DNA of 64,000 nucleotides from Dirofilaria immitis (Eukaryota; Nematoda; Chromadorea; Rhabditida; Onchocercidae). Shown here in pieces: positions 13,590 through 26,743 of the stretch. The stretch covers positions 434,001-498,000 of the forward strand of contig JAKNDB010000085.1 of the NCBI GenBank assembly GCA_024305405.1. The letters run 5' to 3'. A program made the position numbers and the translations under genes. Positions within the stretch are counted from its first letter, which is position 1; the number at the start of each line of letters is the position of its first letter. The notes beneath the pieces are model-generated. The model saw only the letters and a list, made by a program, of their open reading frames with translations, had not been told where the DNA came from and did no database searches.

Positions 13590-14988
13590 TAGTGTTTGCT
13601 GATAATCATTTCGATTTATAAATGCGATATAGCGATCGTTGATAATCATTTCGATTTATAGATTTTATTTCCTTTGCTGTTGTAGGAATTGATATCATGT
13701 ATATTATTGATACTGTATTGTACATGGAAATTGTGCATAATTATCAGTATTTCATCGAAATATATTAGAAGAAACCTGTAGAATACATTTCATGGCTTTT
13801 TTTTCATATTGTTTTTTTTTTGTTTGATGTCATCGAATTATGGAAAATTACGAAAAAATAAACAATTTCGAGTGCACCATCACTTGAAAGTTGAAGTTAA
13901 ATCATTCCACTTATCAAAATTGTTTTATTACAAGTTTACGCGCTATATGCAAATAAATTGCTCCACTTCATGAGTGCTGACAAATATTATTAACGTGATT
14001 CTGAAAACATTTTCTCCGTAATGATTAAACAGCATTATCTGATTGATACATTATCACAGAAAAAATTATTCCTATCTGGATAATAATCGATAAATGATAA
14101 TTTAGAAAGCACGTTCGTTCTCAAAATTATTATCATCAAATAAATCATTTATTATGTGAAAATGTGTAAATTCTATCAAATTCTAATAGATAAAAAGAAA
14201 AACAAATTTATCCATTGAGGTAAATATTTAGAAACAGAAAATATGGATAACAATATTTTACACGATTTTTCATATTAAATGGTTGCCTTCACGTGAATAC
14301 CGATGCTCCATGAAATTAAACAACAAGTTAATACATAAAAATTAATTGTTATGTTTAAAATAATTGAATCAATCTATGAAATTTTTCGAAATCGAAGAAA
14401 TATTATGAACTAGAAAAAATAAAAATCTGGGTTTAAATTGCATAATTAATTTTGCTTCAATTTAAAAGTATTTGTAATACTATGAATTAATATAGTTTCA
14501 CAAAATGTTTTGTATTTAATTTTATAATAAATAAGAAATAAATAATCATTCAGTTGGAAAAGTTAATAATTTCTGCATAATGGTATGATCCATTGAAATG
14601 CACATGAACCGTTAAATTTTATAATTGGGAAAAACATTTCGCACTATTTCGGAGAATGGTCCTACATCATTACGAATTTGCCTAAAAAATATTGCATTTT
14701 TGTACATCATATGTGTAATAATCTGATTTAATAAAGCAAAACTCATTTGCATATTCTATATGCTATATGCTTACGTATTGTGCATGCTTCAGTAGATGAA
14801 CATAGATGTAATGTATAGACATGAAAGAGGAAATTTTATTAAATGAAAAAAATATCAGTAACAAATGAATAATTTATAATTAAGCAACAACAATAATATT
14901 AGAAAAATTATTATAAATAAAGTTAGAACAAAAATAAAGTATGGAAAATTGATTAAATAGTAAGAATTCAATCGATGAAATATATGGA
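13590..14988. other. Spacer between inverted-repeat arms
   Basis: AT-rich sequence with no recognised gene. The last ~100 nt (about 14880-14988) still match the edge of copy A, so block C is slightly longer than the part shared with B. A short direct repeat (GATAATCATTTCGATTTATA) occurs at about 13600 and 13640. Confidence 0.6.
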
Positions 14989-17060
14989 TAATCAACAATG
15001 TCGATAACAACAATGTATATTTTACTTTCAAATTTTTTAAATGTTTATTTCTTTAGTATGAAAATACTTTATGTGAAATTTTAAAATTTTGTTCCATTTA
15101 AAACTACTACAGCATAATGATTCTGTCTTTGCAATGAATTATCATATGCATTTTTAAAGTACTTCTTAGAGCAAAACTTTTCCTACATTCCGAACAATTG
15201 TACGGCTTCTCACCGCTATGAATTCGCATATGAGCTGTTAAGTGCGAGGATTGCCGGAAACTTTTCCAACATTCTGAGCATTTGTAAGGTCTATCATTGT
15301 TATGAGTTCGCATATGAGCTGTTAAGTGCGAGGATTGCGTGAAACTTTTCCCACATTCCGAACAATTGCACACCTTCTCACCAGTATGAATTCGCATATG
15401 CTTTTTCAAACTGTTTGCCAATTCTTTTCCGCATATAGTACATTTGATTTTTTTCTACTATTGTTTTTTTCTTATCCGCTTCTTGAATCAGTAAATTGGA
15501 TAATTCTCCTTGTTCATCATTCATTACTTTATTTAATTTCATTGACTCATTCTCTAGTTTTTGTATAAATATATTGGATTGTTCCGCTGTTTCTTTTATA
15601 TTCACTTTTGGAATTGACAAGTCTAACAACTCTGTTTGCTCGTCATTCACTTTCATCACTGATAGGTTTAACACTTCTGTTTGCTCGTCATTCATTTTCA
15701 TCACTGATAGGTTTAACACTTCTGTTTGCTCGTCATTCATTTTCATCACTGATGTTTGTTCGTCATTCACTTCCATCACTGATAAGTCCAGCGGTTCTCT
15801 TCGTTCCACATCCAGTTTAGATAAATCTAACGGTACTGTTAGTTGTGGTTGCGATTCCTCAAATTATATGATATTGCTTATCTCGTAATCTGTTGAAATT
15901 TTGAAATCTTCAAAATATTGTAATATCATGTTATTCTTATCTTAAAATTTTAATTAATTTACCGTTTGAATGCTGCATAATTGAAAGATGAAAAAGGAAA
16001 AATAGATGAAACGCATTTTGATAAACATTCGTTTTTGCGATTTCTGAAAAAAAAAAGTTAAATTGAGCAGACACAGTTGCATTGAAGAAATAGGATTATC
16101 TGCTCTCTGCGATTACGCGTGGTCACAAAGAATTTAATGTTGAGAAAAAATTTTTCTAAAAAAATTTTCTAGGTAAATTAGCATTGGATTTATAAAGATT
16201 TTATATTCATTATTAGTAAAATGTGATATTTTTCGCTTACATCATAAATATAACAAGTTATTTTTAATGAAGATTGGCTGTAGATATCGTAAAGTTAAGT
16301 TATACAATTTGAATTTTTATAACAAAATATTACAACAAGGAGAGACAAATAACGCCATGAAATTAAATTCGTGAGAAATTAATCATATTTTCAGAAAAGG
16401 GCGCTCATTTACATATTTTTGTGATGAAGATTCAAAATCTCTTTCACGACACAAAATTAAAGGCAATTAATATTCTTCAAACGAAATGAAATGAAATTTA
16501 AAGTTGAAAAGGCCAAAATTTTTGTCGAGAAATTGATACAAAAATAACTCGGTGTCACATCTGTCAGTTTCAATTGTACGAATCATCAAGAACTGCATAT
16601 ATAAATGTTTGTTCAGGTGGGAGTGTTAATCTATGTATAATGGAAATAGTAATCTACATATAATAACAAAGGGGAGATTTTTCGGTCCATGTTTAGCACC
16701 ACTGTTTAATCCTTTATATAAAAAAAAAATGAATCATTTGAATTATGTTATTTTTATGATAGATGAATTATTGTATATTGAATTATTTAAAATAAGTTGT
16801 CCATACAACTTCATTTCACTTCAATTTTTCCACATTTTCTAGTCGAAGTCAAATTAGTGAAAAGAAAAGAATTGCAGCAATATATCTCTTCTAATTGAAA
16901 ACATTTCTCGCAATTGATTTTATTGATTTATAAAAGTCGAAGTTATTTTATTAATTTCTTTGTTGATATTTACAAATTCTTGCTGAAATTTTAACTTTGT
17001 TTTCAAATTTGGTGCATTCACGTATGTATTAAATTAGGTAAATTGAAATGATAAATATGC
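14989..17060 (-). repeat. Large inverted repeat, arm C
   Basis: Counterpart of arm B, in the same orientation as block A. The high identity to B suggests recent duplication or ongoing gene conversion between the arms. A and C are direct copies about 5.7 kb apart, with B inverted between them. Confidence 0.9.
15107..15863 (-). pseudogene. C2H2 zinc-finger gene with PLDLS repeats, copy C
   Basis: The acidic segment is uninterrupted here: ORF 15378-15809, open upstream to about 15863. It holds two PLDLS motifs, two copies of a 15-residue unit ending EVLNLS, and one ELLDLS. The finger ORF (15107-15421) carries the first four C2H2 fingers. A ~14-nt deletion near 15119 removes the first Cys and shifts the frame of finger 5, which remains readable in the following DNA. 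As in copy B, the acidic and finger frames do not join directly, so the transcript structure is unresolved. If an intron lies between them, copy C could still encode a four-finger protein. PxDLS peptides are known docking sites for the corepressor CtBP; that link is inferred from motif alone. Confidence 0.7.
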
Positions 17061-17344
17061 TGAAATGATGAATGTTCAGTGGATGAAAAGATAATTCACG
17101 CCTTTAGCAACATAATTTACAAATATATACCGTTCAAGTGTTTAAGCATTTATCATTAATTTGGTAATAATACATTGTAAATATCGCGTATTCTGGATTA
17201 TTATGCACTGCATAATAACGTGCAATTTGTCTGCATGTGTCGAATTCTCGATAAAAGAAAATATAAGAATTCGTAATTGAATGTGTCAGAGGTATATTAA
17301 TTTATAAGTCAAGATGTTGCAAATCGATTCATGATTTATGTACT

Positions 17345-17480
17345 CCAAATAAAGGCGGTGGTTCTTGTTACCTTAGAACTCACCGCTGAACTGTGCGAAG
17401 GATCCTGAATATCAGAATCATTTTCGAATGCTCCATGACATCAGTTGGTTGGACAAGGATCATATTGATCTCTTTTTCAT
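17345..17480 (+). ncRNA. Candidate structured RNA, possibly pol III transcribed
   Basis: A GC-rich island in AT-rich DNA opens with a hairpin: GCGGTG (17355-17360) pairs with CACCGC (17381-17386) and TTCT (17362-17365) pairs with AGAA (17375-17378), with a 9-nt loop. The island ends near a T5 run at about 17473, a possible pol III stop. I cannot assign it to tRNA, snRNA, snoRNA or Y-RNA classes. Confidence 0.25.
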
Positions 17481-18398
17481 ATTGTTATTTGTCTTATCGA
17501 AATTTTAATCGTTGAGTTTGTTGAAGTGTTAGAGAAACTTATCGTATTAAATGTTTAATTGTCGAAATTTGAGATTGATGTTATCTCTGGACTTTATCTT
17601 TGGCAATTTTTTTTTTTTGAAAATGGTTCAATTCAATTGATATTATCCAAACTAAATTATATTCTGCAACTAATTCTTGCTACTTTTATTCCAAGAAAAG
17701 GTTAATCATCAAACATGCATTAAAATTTCAGACTGAAAGCATATTTGAAAATAGAAATTATGAATTTTTTGGAAAGATTTGAATTATAATAGTAATTTTT
17801 GAAATGCTTTATTACTACCAAATTTTATGATTTATTATGAGGAATGCTATTACATCTTAAATTTATATTTATCGAAACTTCAACAAGGCAAAAATCATTT
17901 AATGCACAAACACATCAAAAAACTCCTAACTAATCAATCATTTAATATTTATTGACATTACATTGATACAAATCAATGGGGCCTAAGGATGTCTTTTAAT
18001 GTTATGCAAGAATTTTTATTTTAATCTAAATATCAATCTTTTTTCGAACTGGAAATCTTAAAATTTGATCATTACAAAATTCTTTATTTCAATTCTATTC
18101 ATTTCTCAAATCTATCCATTTTATTTTAATACTAAATTCCAAAATTCTTTTATATTATTCATACCAAGAGCTGAGGCTGTTTTGTGTAAGTTGCACTTAT
18201 GTATGATGAATCAAGCTGCTAAGATAAAACGAAAAATATGTATGCATATATCAATTAAATATTTGAAGCTAGAAGAAAATGAACTTACAATCCACTTATG
18301 CTAGAAATAAACTTACAATCCAATTTTGCTTAAAAAATTCATTGCAAAATGATTAACTGATAAGTGAGATAATAAAAAAGCACTTCTTTAGCATTTCT

Positions 18399-18559
18399 AT
18401 ATTTCATTATATTATATTATATATATCGTTAGAATAATTCAGATTTATAATATATTTTTCATATTGTAATGAAATTTGATTTTTTTAAAGTAATATTTAT
18501 CATATGATAGCTTGTCAAATATGGTCATTCTAATGATATAATATAATATAATGAAATAT
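18399..18559. mobile_element. MITE-like element with long terminal inverted repeats
   Basis: The first 22 nt (18399-18420) and last 22 nt (18538-18559) are perfect reverse complements, and imperfect pairing extends inward through CGTTAGAAT (about 18429) and ATTCTAATG (about 18527). The total is 161 bp with no ORF. This fits a short non-autonomous DNA transposon or a long hairpin RNA source. TA-like target duplications cannot be resolved within the AT-rich flank. Confidence 0.55.
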
Positions 18560-19331
18560 GCAGCAAGAGCACATTATCCTAACAGCTGAATATTTTATAA
18601 TTATATAAGAGAATGATTTCTGGTAATTAAAATCGACTTATTTATTATTTTTATAAAACATTGATGAAAAATATATTGATATTTCGTTTTTTGACAATGA
18701 CTGAAGATCAGTAAAATTATTATCTCATGAAGTAAGTGGCAAAGATCGATTTCAGTTTCGTTTAATTCTGATCTCATACTTTCTGCAGAAGATCAGTAAA
18801 AATATGTGACAAGATTAACATTCCAATATTATTCAAAATAATTAAGTTTGAAATCTGAAAAAGAATATTTCGCTGCTAAGATTAATGGAAAAATATAGAG
18901 CACTACGGCTGGAAGTGAGATTCAGTAACTCAAATGCCAATCTACAGTAATCTATACAAACGACAGTGTAATCGGACATTACAAGGTTAACAATGCTTAA
19001 TTTGAATAACGGTTATATAAGATCATAATTTTAATTAGACCTAATATTTTGAAAGACAAATTGGATATCATTTCCAAATAAATATCATTAAAATTAATAT
19101 AAAATTCTGTGTTAATCTACCAAAACGAAAGACAGCTACATAATCACATAATAATACGGTTGTAACAAATTCATCTAGCAATTATTTGATATTTTGCTTC
19201 AATATTTTCATAAATAATATATGATCAATTAGTGAATAAATCATAATATCGGTCAATAATTCCTAATATGTATAAGTCGTTCAAATTTCAAGTATTATAA
19301 ATGAAGTTTTATCAATCATTATTAACAATAA

Positions 19332-22300
19332 TCAGTGCCGTTGATTCCGGCCAATAACTGTTGCACAGTGTCTAGTTGGTGTCACTTGAAATGCTGATCC
19401 AGGTGTTACTCGTTCGCCATCTATGGCTATATAACCACCACAGTTGCCTAATGGTTCTACTCGGCAAGCTCGGACTGGAATTACCTATAATTTCTCATCT
19501 TAAACTTCTTCAAAAGGGTTCAAGAAATGCAAAAAGGCAATCAAAACATTAGCTCATATGAACAATAAAGAAATAAGGATAGATGATTTATATTCTTCTT
19601 TTCGTTCCTTTTCATTGAAAAAAATTAAAACAAACTCAAATAACCTGCAAAAAGGATAAGTAAGATGTGAGCAATCGTTTATTCCGCACAACATTTTGCC
19701 AATTTCAAACCGCGATTTAACATTTTTCCAATCAACATATGTTAAATATAGGATATCATCATCCAAACGAGCATATGGAAGATAAGGTGCATCACTTCCT
19801 CAATTATGAAGAATAAAAAATTTCTAATAGTTGGCTTTCGTCCTATTTCGCCGAATACAAACTATACGATGTAATAGCTTTTAAATCAATCTACTTAATA
19901 CTGAATGATTTAATGCCTTTTAGCCGTCAAATGCCAGTAACTAATTTGCATTATATCAATTTATTAATTATTTGAATAACGAATCGATTGCAATGCAAGT
20001 TGTTGAAAAATATTATTTGATTAATATAAAATATTCCATATCAAATGTTTTAAATCAAAATCGACTGGTCGAATGATTATTTAATTACGACCAATGATAA
20101 ACAACTATTTAATAGATTAATAATTTTTTTAGAGCAAGAGAAAGAGGAAAGAATTTGAAAAATAAAACAAAGTTTTTGGGAAAATGGATGGAATCAATGA
20201 AAAGAACTTACCTAAATGAGAAAGACTTGTCAAACAAATGTATACAAAGTAACCTTCGAGCATATTCCAGTCAGATCCGAGAGGATCACAAAGAGCAGGC
20301 ATCTACAAATCAATTAATTAATTCTTTTTAATTTTCAGCAAATTATTACCTTTTCTAAGTAATTTAAAGAAGGACAAAGCAGAGAGATATTAAGTTTCGG
20401 CTATAAACTGCTCAATCTTTAATAAATAATATATAATAATTCTTTAAACAGCACTAAATTTGTTAACTATTATATTTCTATTTCTGTCTAAATTCTAACT
20501 CTATTTTCTGGCTTATTGTCACTTGTTATTAAAAAAATTTTTAATTTTTATATCAAATCTTAAGTTTTTTCACTGATTATTTTTGATTACTTTTATAAAT
20601 TTCTCCGCCTTATATTTATCATAATAGCTTTACATCTCACTTCTTTCTTTCACATTAATTTGAATTAACTGGTTTCAATTGAATTTGCATCATATAAAAA
20701 TGAAATAATTATACCTGTTCTAGGTCATCGTTTTCAAAAATGTTCGAAAGACTATTACTGATACTATCATTTGCTTCACGGCATTCGAAATTCTTAAAAC
20801 TCTCAACAGGCTCATATTCGAAATGGTTTTTGGCATATTTTTCGCGTACCAAATCATTTCTTAATTCAATTTTTTTCATAAAATGACAAATTGCGGTAAT
20901 ATTAAGCATTTCCACATACTAGTCTTTTTGGTAATATTATCAGATCGAGCAATCAGTTCCCACTGCCTCTTGAAAAATTCAAATTCAGTCTTAATAGCAA
21001 TGAATAACGAATAATAATAATTCAGACTTGGACTAAACATTAAAATTCTTATGTAACTAATTCTTATTCTATCAAAATCTATACTTATACGACAGAAATT
21101 ATTTTCAAAGTAAAGACAACTTTTGAAAAAAAACTTTCAAAAGACGAAAAAATAGTACCGCAATTTTGTTGAACATTGTAAAGCATCATCATGAACTGGT
21201 AAATAGGAAATTCTGCCTTTATAATGAGCAACTTGCGGTAATTCTAGAAAATGATCGTACCAAATCCAAAAAGAAGAAAGAAATTAGCAAGACATTTTAA
21301 AAATAACTGAAATTGATGATTTATTGTTTTCTTTACTTTTTTCCTAAGCCAAAAGAAAAACTTTTTACTTGCAACTCGTAGAAAGGCTTCCATATGCAAT
21401 CGTGCCATACCTGCCCAACGAAAACGTTCACTTCCGATATCTTCAAATTATTAATATTAATTAAGTAATTTCACATATCTGTAAATATACAAAGAATTTA
21501 TTATGTAACTTGCTTTTAAACAGGGGAGACTTATTGCTATCAATCTTACTAAAAACAGTAGAATAAAAATGACAATGACATCCGAAATATATGATAAAAA
21601 ATATATGATAAATAATAATTGAAAATCAAAAAAATGATAACAAAGATGAATAAATAGCTTTTGCAAAAAATTCGCCTAAAACCGAGAAATTCCAATAGCA
21701 AATGCTTATTCTGTTTTATAGTAAAATTTACTTAATAATTTCTGCAATTGTAATATCACAGTAAATTATCCTAAGGCTATTATCTTATGTAAAAAAAAAT
21801 ACGTAATTTAAAAGCATCAATAATTCATTTCAAATGAAACGAACCAATATCAGCAATGAGACCCCACGTAAGCGACATAAACATCGCTTTACTACCATCA
21901 TGTTCCGTTTGCACATGATTAATACGCAACGGAAGATAACGTGGCTGTGCCAACATTACAGCCATTTCGGTACAAAATGTTCCACGTGGTAGAAATGGCT
22001 CACTGAAAATTAAACAGTGCATTGTGAATTACTTTAAATAATTCATATAGCCAATGATGAAAGAAAAAATATCAATAAGAAAATGACCTTTTTTTTTAAG
22101 TTAGAGACTATAAAAACTATATATCTTACTTGCATTGAAAGCATATACTTGCTGCAAGTCCATTACTTGTGCCACCAGGTATATGAGCTAATGGCATCTT
22201 CAGTGCACGCTCACGATCTTGCCGTATTAGAAAACCTGATATTATTTCCAATACTAGTCCATCACCACTAATAACGGCTACAGCATCGTAAGTGTCGAGT

Positions 22301-23937
22301 TTGAGATTCTTCGCTATTTCAAATGCATGTTTTTGATGAACTTAAAATTCTTAGAAGTTTATTAAATTTTGAGTTTTAATTGAAATTTTAGTGAAAATTA
22401 ACGCACTGAATCAACACATCAAAAATTGCATGATTTTAACAAATTTTGATGGCAAGAGAAAGAAAAACAAAAAAAAAAGAAAGTGGGAAGAACTAATGGA
22501 ACCTGTTTTCACAATGTCATAATCAATGTTGGCAATCTGTAGAATCGGTTCAACATGCGCTTTCCATAATTTTAATCCACGTTTTTGGCCACTAAACGGA
22601 TTAACGATAACTAATACATGGCGACGCGGCCTTATTAGATCGCTGGCTAAATGTGCTGCAAAATTGATAAATAATTCATTTTTTTAATTGAAATTTTTCA
22701 GTACTAATAAACTGCATTAAGATAAAATAGAACTTCATTATTTTTCAATATTTTGCAACTAATCAGATATAGATAAACATCTACTGAGGAGCCCATTTTC
22801 AGATATGTCATCATTACATTTAACGCCCCTGTTTTCGTAGTCAGTATTTTATTACGCTCCTGTTTTCGTAGTCAATACTCAATACTTAATTGTTTTCTTC
22901 CTTTTAATATTTTTAGCACTAAAAATTTTATTCAATATTTTTACTATCTAATTTTATGAATTGTGAAATTTAGAGTCTCCTCGAACAGAAAAGTCCTAAA
23001 AGGTTTACTTTAATAGAAAGAAATTAAATCAAACAAATGTCACTTACGTGCCCTTAATGCTGTAATTTTTCTGATAATGAATTTATTTGCACGATTCACC
23101 GTATCTTCGCAATTGAAAGTTAACGAAATTCGAATCAATCGACGCCTTTTTTAACGACAGGATAAGTCATTAAAATAAGTTGCCATTCATTTATCTCTTT
23201 AATAACATCTGAAATAATTTCATTTAGCAAATCATCATTTGGATAAATTTAAGAGATTTTTTTCTGAAGCAAAAGATTTATAAAATTAAATAAAAGCGAC
23301 CGATAAATCGAAAAATCAATATAATTCGATATTATTATGATTAACCTTTTATAACCGTTGAAAGACAAATTTTACTTATGAAAAATTCAATCAACAATGA
23401 GAAAGATTAGATAGTCTTAATGATTTAATGATTAACAGTATAAGATGAACTATTTAATTAATTTTTCCAATTTTAATTTTTTTCATTAAAGAACATATCT
23501 TCATACTATCATAATATATTTTCTTATTTTACATCACAATAAAATAAATTATATTTTACAAAAATTTAAAAATATCACAGATTTTAAAAATTAATTGAAA
23601 TGATAGTTTGCAAAGTAAAACAAATTATATAAATTGATTTTCTTAAATTAAAGAAAATTAAAAAGACAAAAAAGAAAGAAGAAAACATACGATTGACAGA
23701 TATGAATCTTGACATTAAAATATCGTCATATTTCATCTGCATGAAACAATTCTCGGCAAACTTAAGACGCATTTCATCATTCGTTTGTAAACAAGCATCG
23801 ATTTTATATCGTTTCTTGTTGATACATACGAAATTATTAATTTCATAAAGCGAATCAGTTACCATATCCTTGTATGGTACACATCGTTCGCAATCCATCT
23901 TTGAAGTTTCACCACCCATTCCATTCGATGATCGCAA
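19332..23937 (-). CDS. sphk-1: Sphingosine kinase, 11 exons
   Basis: Phosphorylates sphingosine to sphingosine-1-phosphate using ATP. Exons (minus): 23691-23937, 23048-23208, 22503-22655, 22130-22340, 21845-22002, 21369-21440, 21159-21243, 20715-20918, 20212-20302, 19645-19798, 19332-19484. Family motifs in order: VLVIVNPFSGQ (exon 3), VISGDGL nucleotide-binding motif and PGGTSNGLA (exon 4), SLTWGLIADI (exon 5), YKGRISYLPV (exon 7), and CRVEP followed by AIDGE (exon 11). Splice phases agree except at three points. Exon 2 needs one extra base, probably in run 23147-23152. Exon 7 to 8 is off by one (T run about 21164-21167 is a candidate). Exon 10 needs one base in 19649-19653. With these the protein is about 563 aa, longer than human SPHK1 because of an N-terminal extension of about 130 residues (MRSSNGMGGE...) and an acidic insert in exon 8. 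The ATG at 23937 is the only start in the first exon. Confidence 0.9.
22825..22890. repeat. Short direct duplication in sphk-1 intron 2
   Basis: The segment CCTGTTTTCGTAGTCA occurs at about 22829 and again at about 22859, about 30 nt apart, with a related CGCTCC/CGCCCC lead-in. It is a small tandem duplication with no visible function. Confidence 0.6.
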
Positions 23938-26743
23938 TTATCGTCTCTAAATAAATGCTGAATTTAATACTTAATTAAATATCGTAAACAAAAACTGAAT
24001 ATTTAATCAATTTACGAAATATCGAGTATTTCATTTTAATTTTATTATAAAAATATTTAGCAAATGATCAAATAGAAAAGATTTTCTTTTGTCTGTCAAG
24101 AGAAATAAGCATGAAAATATTATTCTTTAATCAATAACTTATAAACTGACAATCTATCATATGGACGATAATTTTTGTCATTGTCATTATATAGCAATAA
24201 TAGAAAGCATTTATAAATTGAATATAAATATCGAGTAGATTTAACAGTTAAATGTTATTTCAAGTATGCACAGATAAAGAATATGAATATGTTAACGAAT
24301 TCGTAAATATATTAGTAAATATGTATTAATTAATTAATTAATTAATCGATTAAAAAAATTCCTACCTACTAGATAGCATTTTCAAAAATAATTTCTACGA
24401 AATTCATTGAAATTATGGAAAATGTTAATAATTTAGGAATAAAATGCAAATAGAAAAAGGAAAGTAAAAACAATGTGCAATAAAAAAGGAAAAAATTAAT
24501 GATAATTATTGATATTTCATTGAATAGTGCAAAAAGTGATAAAATAAAAAACTCCGAGAAAGTGATAAAATGCTGGAATTTCATCAAGATGATATTTTAA
24601 TGCAAAAAAAACTCCGAGAAAGTGATAAAATGCTGGAATTTCATCAAGATGATATTTTAATGCAAAAAAAAACTCCGAGAAAGTGATAAAATGCTGGAAT
24701 TTCATCAAGATGATATTTTAATGCAAAAAAGAAAAACTCCGAGAAAGTGATAAAATGCTGGAATTTCATCAAGATGATATTTTAATGCAAAAAAAACTCC
24801 GAGAAAGTGATAAAATGCTGGAATTTCATCACGATGATATTTTAATGCAAAAAAAGACTCCGGAGAGTGATAAAATGCTGGAATTTCATCAAGATGATAT
24901 TTTAATGCAAAAAAAACTCCGAGAAAGTGATAAAATGCTGGAATTTCATCAAGATGATATTTTAAAAAAATGTAAAAAATGTCATTACCGTAGATAAAAT
25001 GATGATTTAATTCTGTAAAATTAGTTGTTCTTTTCGTCCTTTTCATATGTAACGACGACTATTTCGAATTTAAAATGTATTATACAGTTTGTTAGGTAAT
25101 ATTTAAATTATATGCAATAAATAATTAAGCAATACTAAATTACTATTAGCATAATGGGAATTAATTTTTTTCGAGAATGAAGCAAAATATTTCAATTATT
25201 AATTTATTATAAAATGTAAAAGAAAAAGACAAAATGGAAAATTAAATATTTTATTTTACAATAATAATAAAAGACTTATTTACAAGAAATTTTTTATCTC
25301 CAAAAATAAGATAATATTAATTTACATTAATCAAATTCACAATAATAAATATATTCCTTCGCGTAAATAATTAGTTGAAAAAAATTTAAGGAATGAAAAA
25401 TTAATTGTTGGCAAATTCAATACACCAATTACTTAATTTCACTGATTAGTAATGATTAGCGTCATATTTTTTGGGAAAAAAATAAATAAATAAATGGATA
25501 AAATAAATAATAAACGACATTCTCGAGAAAAAAAATAAAATGAATAAAATTTTCTCATTCATTGATAATAAACGATATTTTTCTTATCACAAATTTTACT
25601 GCCTTCTCATAAAATATTCATAATTTTTTTTACAGGATTTATTTTCTATTTTTCCTTTTTCTAAATATTGCATATTTGAATGATAAAATTGTAAGTTCAA
25701 TTCCAAGCAAATAACTTTACTTTTTTATATTATCCTTTGATGAAATTAACAGCTTAATATGGCAATTATTGATATATTTAATACTAGCAAGATTTCTTAT
25801 ATATCTATAAATCATCAACATGTAAATATTTTACTGATAATTCATTGATATATAATTGTAATATATAATAATTAATTTATAATAATATATAATTCACTAA
25901 TCCACTGATAAATATAGTTACATCACTTTAATCAATTGTATTTTGGAGAAATGCATGTAATAAAAGTTGATCTCTCTGGATGAATATATGTAATAAAATT
26001 ATTAATCATTATTTACCCAGATCAGCAGGAAAGAAAATAGATGAAAAAAACCTTAGATGGTTAATTATATGTTATTGATTTTCCAAATCTAAGAAACAAT
26101 TAAAAAGTTTAAAGATCGATCGCTGAACCAAAATTATATCGATCCTGTATGATGTGAAAAAAGATAAAATGTTTGCATTTTGAATTACAACCTAGTAGGA
26201 AAAATACCGCTAAAATATTTCCTAGTATATTGTTATTGTATATTACTCCGAGTAATTAGTTTTTAAGTTTTTCTTTTCAGATAAATATTTATTAAATTAT
26301 TTCAAATATATCTCTATATGATCTTTCAATAATGTTTATGGTTTTTAATATTATTTAAACAGAAAAATGTTTTTTTTTTTTTATTCCAAAATTTGTACTA
26401 TTTAAATGTATTATTATTGTAATTTCTTACTTTCAGCAATTTTCTTTTTTAATTTTGATTAATGTTTCTCTTTGATCAGTGCTTTCTTCACTTTTTTTTC
26501 TTCGAAATTTTCTTTTCTCAATCGTTTATGAACACATACACATACACATATATACATACATATTTATGTACGCACATATTGTAGAGTTAATGGAATTTTC
26601 AATCTTTTTTTTTGAAATTCATTTCTTTGTTTCTTCTAATTTTTTTTTATGCTGAACATTCTTTATGTTCGATATATAAAACATGACGAATAGTTGATGA
26701 TAGAGTAATGATAATATGGAATAAATTTTTTACGGTATTGCAG
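23938..26743. other. Region between sphk-1 and mrps34
   Basis: These two genes diverge from here, so the region should hold both promoters. Apart from the minisatellite at 24.5-25.0 kb I see no gene, although an upstream mrps34 exon could be hidden in 26.0-26.7 kb. Dense AT tracts and a short ACACATA/TACATA repeat (about 26531-26570) are present. Confidence 0.5.
24527..24970. repeat. ~60-bp minisatellite, seven copies
   Basis: Units beginning ACTCCGAGAAAGTGATAAAA start at 24551, 24611, 24672, 24736, 24796, 24857 (variant CCGGAGAG) and 24916. Period is 59-64 nt, with length changes confined mostly to the A run before each unit. On the plus strand a unit reads as a 20-residue repeat containing MLEFHQDDILMQKK, but the varying A runs break the frame between units, so coding is unlikely. 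It lies about 0.6 kb upstream of the sphk-1 start. Confidence 0.95.

Larger units (their letters stand above)
17061..19331. other. Intergenic region between arm C and sphk-1
   Basis: No protein gene is supported; the ORF at 18065-18304 has no domain. The stretch holds a GC-richer structured patch (17345-17480) and an inverted-repeat element (18399-18559), listed separately. Confidence 0.6.

Noticed and set aside
15326..15888. Plus-strand ORFs over copy C
   Set aside because: Reverse-strand readings of the repeat-rich acidic domain; Ser/Phe/Leu-rich with no domain.
24369..25046. Minus- and plus-strand ORFs across the 60-bp array
   Set aside because: Open frames result from the repeat itself; A-run variation breaks the frame between units.
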